From NCBI RefSeq assembly GCF_000512585.2, contig NC_089242.1, positions 2,976,001 through 3,040,000 of the forward strand: a DNA stretch of 64,000 nucleotides, read 5' to 3'. The notes beneath the pieces were generated by a model that did not search any database, was not told where the DNA came from, and saw nothing but the letters and a program-made list of their open reading frames with translations. The translations under genes were made by a program, and so were the position numbers. Each line of letters starts with the position of its first letter. Position 1 is the stretch's first letter. This document shows, piece after piece, positions 25,285-34,743 of this stretch. The stretch comes from Kwoniella bestiolae CBS 10118. Taxonomy: Eukaryota; Basidiomycota; Tremellomycetes; Tremellales; Cryptococcaceae.

Positions 25285-25749
25285 TGTGTTTCGAAAGAAG
25301 AAGAACTACGTGAGATGTGAGCTCGCTAGGAGGTTGAGAATGTTTATTATTAATCAATCTCACTGAAATGTGTTCGGCCGTTGAAAGGTATGATGATAGG
25401 TGAGAGTAATTCGGAAGAACAGTTACCTGGTGAGGTGACGTGCTCACTGATATTCCTGACCAAGCTCGAATTCCCAAATAACCCGCCACGTGGAGAGCAC
25501 ATGTTGCACACCTTGTCTTGCTTATCACTCTTCGGAATGACTTGAAAATCCACATCATACTGCTATTCCTTTGGCTTTCTCATCTTTACGTTTTCAACAA
25601 ATCCGACTTTCACCTCTGACTTTTCGAGATTTTCGATGTTGAATGTTGGATACTCGTACTGCTCAAACCAATCTCTCATAGACAGTCTGTCAATCCATTA
25701 TCTCATCTCTCATCTCTCATCCTAAGACCCGCTCATCCACCCACTCGCC
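25285..25749. promoter_or_regulatory. Bidirectional promoter region, rhodanese and mL44
   Basis: 465 bp between the start codons of two divergent genes whose products both carry mitochondrial presequences. The right end has a repeated TCTCATCTCTCATC leader near 25700-25721. No recognised binding site. Confidence 0.55.
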
Positions 25750-27310
25750 ATGTCGTCCCGACCGGTCTTCCCCCCCTCCCTCGCTCGACGTCTAGCGAAA
25801 AGACGTCTTCAACCCACATCCACCCGACCCCTTCATACATCCTCGCCAATCCTCAACATCTCAGCCAAGCCCGAACCATCTTCCATCCCACCTTCCACCG
25901 CCCTCTCCGCCCTCCTCTCTCGACTCTCCCTCCCATCCGACACATCCCTCCATCCAACGCTGATATCCTGTCTCACCCACCCATCATACTACTCTTACCA
26001 ATCTCAATCCCAACAACAGTCAGAGGAACTACCAGAGTTGGAAATCGTAGATTTCTCGTCCTCTTCCTCTATATCAAAGGGGGATAACGAACTCCTCTCC
26101 ACACTTGGTAATTCCCTTCTAGGATTATTCGCAAGTGAACACATATCCTCGCTTTACCCACTCCTCCCCACCCAGGCAATAAAGAACGCCATAACTGCCT
26201 ATGTAGGTCCTTCGACATGCCTGTCCGTAGCTAGAGAGTTGGGAGTGAGCGTACAAGGTGGTGGTAATATGGGACAACCGGGTTTGGGTAGGGGATCAAA
26301 TTCCGCGGGACTGCCTATTAGGTGGTCGAAGGTGTATATACAGGAGAAGAATTATCAGGATAATGTCCAGGGGGAGAATGTTCCCTCAAGAGGACCAGAG
26401 AAGGTACCGGTTGCGAGGAGGTTCCAGAAGTTCTTGGAGAGGGATAATAAGGATGAGAGTGAGAGTGAGAGTAGGATATCGAAGAGGAGGGAGAATTTCG
26501 AGGATGTCGTGGCTGCTACTGTTAGGGCTTTTGTGGGGTTGATTTACCAGGAGCAGGTGAGTGAGGGTTCTGCGTTTGTATCAGAATCACAATTACATGT
26601 CATTGTCCTTGTGGTTGAGTGGACGATCCCAATGCGTCGGATCATCACTCTTCGCCTTGTTCATTATCATTCCATTCTTATCCAAATCATTTTTTTCGTT
26701 CTCGCATTTTTCGATACAACACAATATTTGCTAGTTGAACTATCTCACTAACCCTACCTCTCCTCCACAGGGGATCCACGCCGCCCGATCCTTCGTTCAC
26801 GCCCACTTCCTCTCCCGCTCCATCGACCTCACCTCGCTATTCAACTTCAAGAACCCCCTCCACATGCTCTCCTCCGTCATCTCCTCTCACCTCTCTTCGG
26901 CCGGTGTACCCATCTCCGCCAACCAGGGAATCATCGAGAAGCGACTCCTAGCGTCCACTGGAGTCAACTCGCAATCCCCCTTATTCCTCGTCGGCCTGTT
27001 CTTACCCTCCGGTATCAAGTTGGCAGAAGGGCATGGATCCTCAAAGGCCATGGCGGAATATCGGGCAGCTAAGAATGCTTTGTTGAGTTTGTATTTGGTT
27101 AGATCGGAGCAGACCTCCCCTGCAGAGGGGTTGGGAATTGGATCGGGAGCGGTTAGTTTACCGAGCTCATTGTATGCCTCATCGGAGAGGTGGTTGGATC
27201 ATGGGAAGATCAGTGAGAATGTGAATGAGAGTGAACAGAGTTTCAGGGGCGCGAACTGGGGTGGAAAGGAGGTGATAGCTGAGAGTAGGGATTTGAGGAG
27301 GAAGGTGTAG
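25750..27310 (+). CDS. MRPL3: Mitochondrial large-subunit ribosomal protein mL44
   Basis: Two exons, 25750-26556 and 26771-27310, give 448 residues. The protein is a structural part of the mitochondrial 54S subunit, related to RNase III. An Arg-rich presequence (RRLAKRRLQPTSTRPLHTS) is followed by an RNase III-like helical domain (CLTHPSYYSY, LLSTLGNSLLGLFASEH, ENFEDVVAATVRAFVGLIY) and, in exon 2, a double-stranded RNA-binding-like domain ending in GHGSSKAMAEYRAAKNALL. The RNase III signature is degenerate, as expected of a non-catalytic ribosomal relative. A Gly/Lys/Glu-rich insert splits the RNase III-like part near residues 170-240. Head-to-head with the rhodanese gene. Confidence 0.92.
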
Positions 27311-27622
27311 TCGGTGTTAGTGTTGGTGTTCATGCATATTATGATTAGACGGATGTATTCTGGATAGCATCGGTCGTGTGATGGGAGAGTACATGTTAGG
27401 TGATGCATAATTCATAATTCATCGTCATGAGGGGAATGATAAGCTCTAATTTACAAAATACGATACCTATACAATGACCAAAGAGAATATCAGTCCACGT
27501 CCACAGGTTTCATTCAATGCGGGAAATGTTGGTCATGGAGAAAGTGACGCAAAGTATGAGCAGGGAATGAAGAGCTCAACTCACATATAATACAACGTCT
27601 ATACCCACTACCATCGTGGGAC
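27311..27622. other. Intergenic region between convergent genes
   Basis: Short spacer between the 3' ends of mL44 and the HSBP1-like gene; nothing else seen. Confidence 0.55.
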
Positions 27623-28322
27623 CTACTTCTGAGGTGCAGGCGAGATGACATTCTCATGTAGATCATCTTGCATCAGGTTCTCAATTGCGTTCTCCAAATT
27701 ATCGATCCGATGGGACATCTCGTTCACTGAGATTCCACAGAAATGATCAGTCAACGTCGTGAGTCACTATCGATTGGAGTTCGGTTGATCTGAGGAAGTG
27801 AGATGGGATGCGATGTTCGCATTGAAATGTGGGGGGAATATACTCATCGAGGGGAGACTCACTTCGTGCTCTGTAGATAGACGATAGATTTAGCATGAAT
27901 ACATTTTGTTTGTGTACAAAAAGGGATGTAGAAATCATGTACGTGAACTCACAAGACCTGATCACTCATCTCGTCGAACCTCGTTTCAAGCTGAGCCAAG
28001 AGCGTATCGACCTATGGAAATCCTCGATCAGCTCTAGCCCTAAGGTATCACATACCAGTGTCCACTGTGATACCTGAAATCTAAATCCTGGGCAAGACTC
28101 GTCCAACTGAGGGGTACAACAGGATTGAACACTCACAAACCCGCATAACTCCCCAGGACTAACCACATCCTTCCCACCCACACCAGCTACATTACCCGCA
28201 TTTCCCCCCTTCGCGGGACTGGAAGTATTGGGTTTATTGATGGTTGATAATCGCTTGGTGGATGAGGAGGAAGGGACGAGAGCGGCTGTAGAGGAGGGTT
28301 GTTGTTGCATTTCAGATGACAT
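27623..28322 (-). CDS. Heat shock factor-binding protein 1-like coiled coil
   Basis: Exons on the minus strand: 28322-28137, 28011-27953, 27870-27863 (8 nt) and 27726-27623, giving 118 residues. The first 62 residues are disordered and Ser-rich. The remainder is the HSBP1 heptad-repeat core: VDTLLAQLETRFDEMSDQV, LARMNEMSHRIDNLENAIEN, then LMQDDL. The animal protein trimerises and binds the HSF1 oligomerisation domain; related proteins also act as coiled-coil scaffolds (Fam21/WASH linked). The 8-nt microexon is required to join DQV to LARMNEM in register. The frame stays open upstream to 28529, but the ATG at 28322 has the better context and no conserved residues lie before it. Confidence 0.85.
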
Positions 28323-28899
28323 GGTGAGTCGTTGCCTTTGTCTGATGTAGAGGACGATCGAGTTGTTTGATGCTGATTGAGACGTTGAGTGATGATTGAT
28401 GGGTGAGAACAAGAGGATGAGGATGAACGACAACAACAATAGTCGAGGCGTACCAACAACATTTTCACGTGTTTGTTCAGGTTGGTGCCGCGTGTCGCAT
28501 TTCCTGTGTTTTACTATATTGCCACCCACTCCTAGGCTAACTCACAGTGAGCTTTCTTCGGCATCGACATGCATGGTTTGTATTTCTGAGATGTGTGCTA
28601 GAGGGCCCGGCATGTGGGAATCCTCAGAGGTGGTAGATGTCCTCCGACCCTTGTTGCGCATGAATCGCAGACCGAGAGGCGAAGAGACTTTCGACTAAGT
28701 CATGGACGAGTGTGGCAGTCGCAAAATCTCAGAGTCAAGTCAACCTTACTCCCACAGGTCGGCATCAACGGTTGCACCGCTTTCGGCAGCTCACAATCGG
28801 TGGCAAATCCATATGCATGTCTTCACAATACCTCAGAAGTCCGTGAAGCGATACTAACTCCACCTCGAGGCCTAATCCCAAAAAAAAATCCCGCTTTCC

Positions 28900-29175
28900 A
28901 GATCCATTGATCTGTAAATCAAGCGACGCTCAAGGTTCAGAAGTTAGCCTCCGCAATGGCCACCCTTACTAGTCATGAGGACCAATAGTGGAGGGCACGT
29001 CCAAGGGAGAACGCCGTAGTCTGATGCCGAATCTATCTATCAAGTTACAGTCTATGGTAGTAATAATCTATGAAGTGTGCCGAAATCGCAGACTGTTCCC
29101 CTTGATACGGCCCTTCCGGCCGCCACCCGTTTATAATGAGGCTCTAGTGGAAAATCTCGATCACTCAGCAGTTCA
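28900..29175 (+). repeat. Diverged interspersed repeat, copy 1
   Basis: Direct-orientation relative of 29905-30245. Shared blocks occur in the same order: CGACGCTCAAG, TCATGAGGACC, a CTGATGCYGARTC block, ATAATCTATG and CGCAGACTG, then a CCCGTTT/CCGGTTT block before ..TAAYGAGGC. No coding content or terminal repeats found; it may be a remnant of a transposable element such as a solo LTR or MITE. Confidence 0.55.
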
Positions 29176-29904
29176 TGGCCATGGTGTCTGAAATCACTGG
29201 AATCAAGGGCACTATATTATGACCTAGATAGCGACTCATGACGCTTTTGCTTGCTCGAATGGTCTGGATCAGCGGCTGTGCAATGATGTACTGTTCATCA
29301 TTCACTCAGCTCGCATCAATGTCAGAGGAAGATGACATAATGTAGCAAAAATCGTACACCTCGGCCATTTGATGCACTGCCCTCTTCCGATGGCGGCCGT
29401 AAATCACTCTTGAGAATAGCTGACCTTGTCGCCATATTGTATATTTTACCCGTGCATCATTGATTGTAGAACTGTCGATACATTCAATGGCTTAGATTCA
29501 ATGTGTGTGGAGTAATGTTCGAGCGTTCCCAGGCACACATACGTACCAGAGCGCACACGCAGATCTGACATATGCTTCGTCAGCATCATTATGTGACTGC
29601 GACGATCATTACCGGAAAAAATAACCTTATCTTGTCTTGGCAACTGACCCATTGTGGTCGTCTTACATTGTTCACTCCGATCATTACTTATACAGGTATG
29701 CGTGCGCTCATGGTGCAAGAAATAGTGTTCAGGTTCATCTTTGACCGTACAGTAGTGGCGATGAATGAGACATGAATGAAGGCACATCAATCTGAGTGGC
29801 GACGGCACCCTGCCTTCTCTTGTTTCGCAGCTGCAGGCCCAGCCGTGTCATACCACTTGTATCATTCAACTCATACTACAGACTTCGTCGTACAAAAAAT
29901 ATTC

Positions 29905-30245
29905 TCGCTCAGCAGATCGTTTGATCTGACTTGTGGCGACGCTCAAGTTTCGGAGCCCAGCCGCCAGGCCGAGCTCTTACTGGTCATGAGGACCGTTTAA
30001 AGAGAGCGCCATGTCAAGTAGGCCCGTCGATCGCCTGATGCTGAGTCTTGATGTTACACTATGTTACAAGCTATGGTACATATAATCTATGGTCTATATA
30101 ATCTATTGGTCTATATATTTTATCGTATGTCGATTTTGCCGAAGTTCGCAGACTGGACCCCCGCTTAGGCGCTCCCCTCCCACCTCCCGGTTTCTAACGA
30201 GGCATTAATAAACACCTCAGTCAGCGAGTAGACGATGGCACACGA
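29905..30245 (+). repeat. Diverged interspersed repeat, copy 2
   Basis: Second copy of the element at 28900-29175, about 1 kb away. It is somewhat longer because of an internal expansion of an ATAATCTATGGTCTAT-type motif at 30078-30115. Confidence 0.55.
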
Positions 30246-30363
30246 TGGTTACAATGTATGGATCTCTCTTTCCAGACCAATCCATTTTGGCGACTTGAGG
30301 CGTTAGGCTTTAGAGAGGGGTTGGCACCTGCTCTTTGATGCAAAAGGCGATGCCATGGCGAAC

Positions 30364-30371
30364 TATAAAAG
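30364..30371 (+). promoter_or_regulatory. TATA-like element
   Basis: TATAAAAG about 300 bp upstream of the ATG at 30673, with a CT-rich leader in between. Positional inference only. Confidence 0.35.
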
Positions 30372-30672
30372 AAAAAAATCAGTCGTCGTCAGCTGAAACC
30401 CTGGGTTCGTCATCCTCCCAACCTTCTTTTCGAACCTTCTCTTGCTACTGATTCGAGCCCGATTGTATGGTTTATCGTATGAATAAAAATATTGGATGCA
30501 GTCATGTTTCTTCCTCACTTTCTCTATTCATCATCTCATTCTAATCATTAAAGCACTCATATCCTACCCCTTCATACCCATACTCTGGCCTCATCTAAAG
30601 GACACTTCTTCATCTGCAACCAGCCCCACCTCTACATTCTGGACTCATTCACAACGTAGACCGCTACTCGCC

Positions 30673-31968
30673 ATGTCCATGTCCAATACTGCCGTTGCCA
30701 CCCCCTTGTCCCCCTTCACCATTCCAAAGGAAATTGCCTTGGAGCTCAACGGCCTCTGGAACTACGCATTTGTAGTCCAGAAGCCATGGGACTATGACTA
30801 TCCAGTGCTCAAGAGGAGAGCTGAGCTCATCCGGGATGCCAAAGTGAGTCCGAATCAACACGCCGTTTAGTGCACGAGCTGATCTCCGTCATAGCAACGG
30901 GGCATCGTTATATGGTCTTCATTGGCGCGAGCCACAGACCTCAAGACCAAGCACATAATCATTTGCTTGGGCGCCGTCCCCCGTGAAAAAGAAGTCGGAT
31001 TGGACACGGAACACTGGGGGCATGTCACGATTGAGACATATAGTCGTCTTGTCGAAAAGATCGAGTATCAAAGTTTGGTATGAAGGGAGCTACACGTCCC
31101 TCATCCTCCCGACGGTTTCCCCCTAGACGATCCAGTCTTCCAAGAAATGTGCTCCCTGGACAATGAGACGATTAGGATCTGGAAAAACGTCGTGGCAAAG
31201 TTGAACTCTTGGCTGTTCAGGGTCGAGGAAGCACCTGAATTGACCAAAGCTGGGGACTTAGAGTGTCAACTGTTAGCTTGGAAAGATATCGATAGAGAAC
31301 ATGTGGACGAGGACTACACTCAAGTGCTTCTCAAGAGGGCCTTCAAGAAAGAGGATCGACGAAGGCACCAACGAGCCTTTACACCCGAAGGAAGCGATAT
31401 CACTTTAGACACTCATGTCAGCTATATGACGGTCGATCCCAATGTTCACGATCCTCCTCCCCCCCTCAAAGCACGTCAGCTACATTTCCGGCTTCCTGAG
31501 ATCATGGACTATCGACCTGGCCCCGCCTCTGTGGCTACGTCTTTCAGAGTCGGCCCCGACTACGCCACACCATTCGACATTGCTCGAATGCAGTCCGTCG
31601 CCCAGTGGGCAACCCTTACCTCTCGGCCAGGTCGCAGAATGTTGAGAGGGGAGGAGCGATTAGAAGAAGGAGAGTTGCCGGAAGATGACAATGGGGCCTC
31701 CGACACGGATACGATTAGAGGATTCGATAGACGTGTCGACTCCAATGGACATCCTGAAGTTGACGGCGGAGCTACACCTCGAGCACACTACACCGCTTCG
31801 GTTGCTCCTTCCGAATCTGACGCTCGTACACACCTGGCCCATGGTACCGACGAGACCGATTCCATCTTTGCCTCCCCGACGGAGATGGCAATAGCTCGTA
31901 TGGAGCAGGAGGAAAGGAACGCCTACGTCCCGGAGGGATTGGAGGACGGTGAACTCATCGATTATTGA
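30673..31968 (+). CDS. Uncharacterised protein, intron 2 uncertain
   Basis: Exon 1 is 30673-30843 and exon 2 starts at 30895. The frame of exon 2 and of the long 3' exon (to 31968) is the same, but an in-frame TGA lies at 31081-31083. A strong acceptor (pyrimidine tract, CCCTAG ending at 31126) suggests an intron removes it. Donors that keep frame are GTTTGG at 31073 (54-nt intron, 396 residues in total) or GTGAAA at 30983 (144-nt intron, 366 residues). The N-terminal half has a compact region (KEIALELNGLWNYAFVVQKP; RGIVIWSSLARATD). The C-terminal half is disordered and acidic, with EEGELPEDD and DGELIDY. I do not recognise the family. It is probably a lineage-specific protein. Confidence 0.6.
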
Positions 31969-32533
31969 TCGCCCACCCATACCCATCGGTCGTAAGGTCA
32001 TCATGAGACTCGGATCTTGGGTTGTAGATGAAGGAGAGAGGTGCACATTTTGAATATCTTGGATGCTTTGGACTCTGCTTTCGTTCGCTCTTATACCCCG
32101 GCAAGCTTTGATAGCTGTGCTTTTCGGATTGTACCTTTGTTTCGATTTTGCTCAGAATAAAAGATAGAAAATTGTATCGTGTTCTTCTCTTCGTTATCCT
32201 GTAAATAGAAAATATCTGTCTGTTGTCATTATTATCTATTTATTACATACACGAATATATATATGTATTGGGGGTGCCTGTGTCCTGAAGATCCGTCAAG
32301 CCTCACTCGAGTTCAGTCAGAGCTGTTCTGCTATAAATCATGTCTCGGTGAAATCCGGTTGTGATAAGTCGGATCTTAGACCGCCAATTCGAATTCCGTC
32401 ATCGGCGTAAGTCCCGACACCCGGCACATCTCACTCTAAGCATAAGATCTTACCAATATTGGTTTATCTATCTCTTTGAAACCATCGCGCGTCAAAGGAG
32501 TCTCACCTCGACCATTTCACCAAGTATCTCGAC
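31969..32533. other. Intergenic region
   Basis: 3' flank of the uncharacterised gene (AT-rich, 32150-32270) and the promoter of the transpeptidase gene. No gene seen. Confidence 0.55.
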
Positions 32534-34640
32534 ATGTCCATTCCTCCAATCCTGTCCGGAGCAGTGACCTGTGAAGATACACGAGCTTCGGAGATCGGTA
32601 CATCCGTCTTGTCGAAGGGTGGGAACGCAGTAGATGCTATAATAGCTACGATAATAGCTGTCAACACCTTATGCCCATACCACTCTGATATAGGGGGAGG
32701 CGGATTTGCAATCTTGAGGACGAAGGAAGGAGCATATGAAAGCTTGAATTTTAGGCATACTGCCCCCGTAAGTGCTCCCGCTATTGGAAGCGATTTGCTT
32801 ATATCATCGGTATCATGCTCAGAGCTGATATTCGATAACGAAAGTAGGCAGCAGCCAGTTCTGCGTTCTACAAAGACCCGACAGTATCGACTTCGATAGG
32901 TGGAGCAGCAGTAGCTGTTCCGGGAGAGATCAGGGGATTGGAAGAGCTGCATCGGAAACATGGAAGATTACCTTGGGGGAGATTGTTTGAACCTTCCATA
33001 AAACTGGCCGAAGATGGATTTGAGGTTAAGCAGGATCTCCATGATGTGAGTCTAGATACCAGCGCCCTTTCATTCGACCGGCTCATCCATAGTAGATTGA
33101 CAGACGTGGTGATAGTTCATAACGGCCGCCTGTAATCCACCTGGATCATCCAATCTCTCAGGCTCATGGATGGAGTCCGATCCATGCTATTCGTCCTTGT
33201 TTGTCGATGGAAAAGCGATCCCGGTAGGATCTACATGGAAACGACCGGACTATGCTCGGACATTACGGAAGATAGCTAAAGAGGGTTCTAAGGCATTTTA
33301 CGAGGGTGAAGTCGCCGAAGCGCTAGCAAAGGTTGTGAGAGAACGAGGGGGATTGATGACTTTACAAGATCTCAAGGGTGAGATATCCTTGTGAACCTCA
33401 CGCCCGATGATATCTGACCATGGGCTTGGCATGCAGACTACAAAGTGGAATGGAATCAGCCGCTATCAATCCCTTACAAAGACCACACCATATACGCACC
33501 ACCGGCTCCAGCATCAGGCGCGATCTTTCTCTCGGCTATGGGGATGCTAAGTCATTTTGAATCGAAAGGTGAGGGTAGCGTGGATGATCTACATGTGTTG
33601 ACTGAATCCCTCAGGGTGAGTTGAGTTGATGTCGTTCACGAGACTAATTGGTTGATATCGAACGATTTCCAGCTGGCATACGGTCAAAGGACTGCCTTGG
33701 GCGACCCAAATTACGTTCCGGGTCTGGTCGACAAACAGCTCTCTTGGCTTACACCGGAAGCTATACACACACGATCAAAGCTGATCACGGAGAAAACCCA
33801 TGAGCCGGATTACTATAAGACACCCAAGTAAGTCCTCATTCCTCATGTGAGTTATGCTAGACTCCGTCCATGTCTACATCTTGGCTGATAATGCTATGGA
33901 TTTGATTGTCAGAGTTGAAATTGTCAATGACCACGGCACATCCAATATAACAGTTGCCGATTCCGATGGACTGGTCGTATCCATTACAACGACTGTCGGA
34001 CTATCCTGGGGCTCGCATATTATAGTACCTGGATATGGATTCGTCCTGAACGACTCGATGGATGATTTCTCGGTGGAAGGTAGACCGAACGGGACGGGAT
34101 ACGAACCGCAGGTAGCTAATTACGGTAAATCTCTCTGCCCATTCTAAATAGAAGTCATGAGCGGCTTGGCTTACACTGAGGAAACGATCTATCGTAGTGT
34201 ACGGCGGTAAAAGACCACTGAGCTCAAGTTGCCCATACATAATCACTCACACTTCAACCGGTCAACCATACGTCGCAGGCGGAGCAGCAGGAGGATCAAC
34301 CATAATCTCAGCTAATGTCCAAGTGGCCCGGAACATTCTCAATTACGACTTATCGGCTAAAGAGGCTTTACGAGCTAACAGACTGCATAATCAGATATTA
34401 CCCAATGTCAGTCAAGTGGAAAGATCGTCGACGCATCAAGGCATCACAATAGACGGATTCAGCGAAGAACAAGTGAAAGGGCTGGAAGAAAGGGGACATC
34501 AGATCGAATGGGTAGAGAAGAACAGGAGTGTGCCTGTAGTAATCAAATTTGGAGACGAAAAACAGAAAGATCGATGGGATCCAGCAGCCGATCCAAGGAG
34601 GAATGATTCAGGTGGTAGTGTGTTTGAGACCCAAAGATAG
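32534..34640 (+). CDS. Gamma-glutamyltranspeptidase
   Basis: Proposed exons 32534-32767, 32848-33045, 33096-33105 (10 nt), 33162-33377, 33437-33615, 33673-33827, 33913-34124 and 34198-34640 give 548 residues. GGT cleaves and transfers the gamma-glutamyl group of glutathione and its conjugates. The chain self-cleaves before a threonine, here in the NDHGTSNITVADSDG motif (Thr near residue 340). Other family marks: SKGGNAVDAIIA, SDIGGGGFAIL, the substrate-contact Arg in LNFRHTAP, a GFVLNDSMDDF lid region and the AGGAAGGSTI oxyanion loop. No signal peptide or membrane anchor is seen before the catalytic fold, unlike secreted or vacuolar family members. The 10-nt exon is tentative; extending exon 2 to 33092 also keeps frame. 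Convergent with the oxidoreductase gene. Confidence 0.9.
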
Positions 34641-34743
34641 ATAGTAGAGTTTCATAGACCCATGAAGATGGTGCGAGAGGAACATTATGCATTTTATGAC
34701 CTTCATTCGTGTCATGCTTTCTATGTTTGCGGTCTTATGCTAC

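Larger units (their letters stand above)
28323..30672. other. Gene-poor region with diverged repeats
   Basis: 2.35 kb without a gene I can support. It contains two diverged copies of a roughly 300 bp sequence (28900-29175 and 29905-30245) and, at the right end, the promoter and leader of the next gene with a TATA-like element at 30364. Confidence 0.6.

Noticed and set aside
28323..28529. In-frame N-terminal extension of the HSBP1-like protein
   Set aside because: The added residues are not HSBP1-like and contain a chance hydrophobic stretch; the ATG at 28322 fits the family better.
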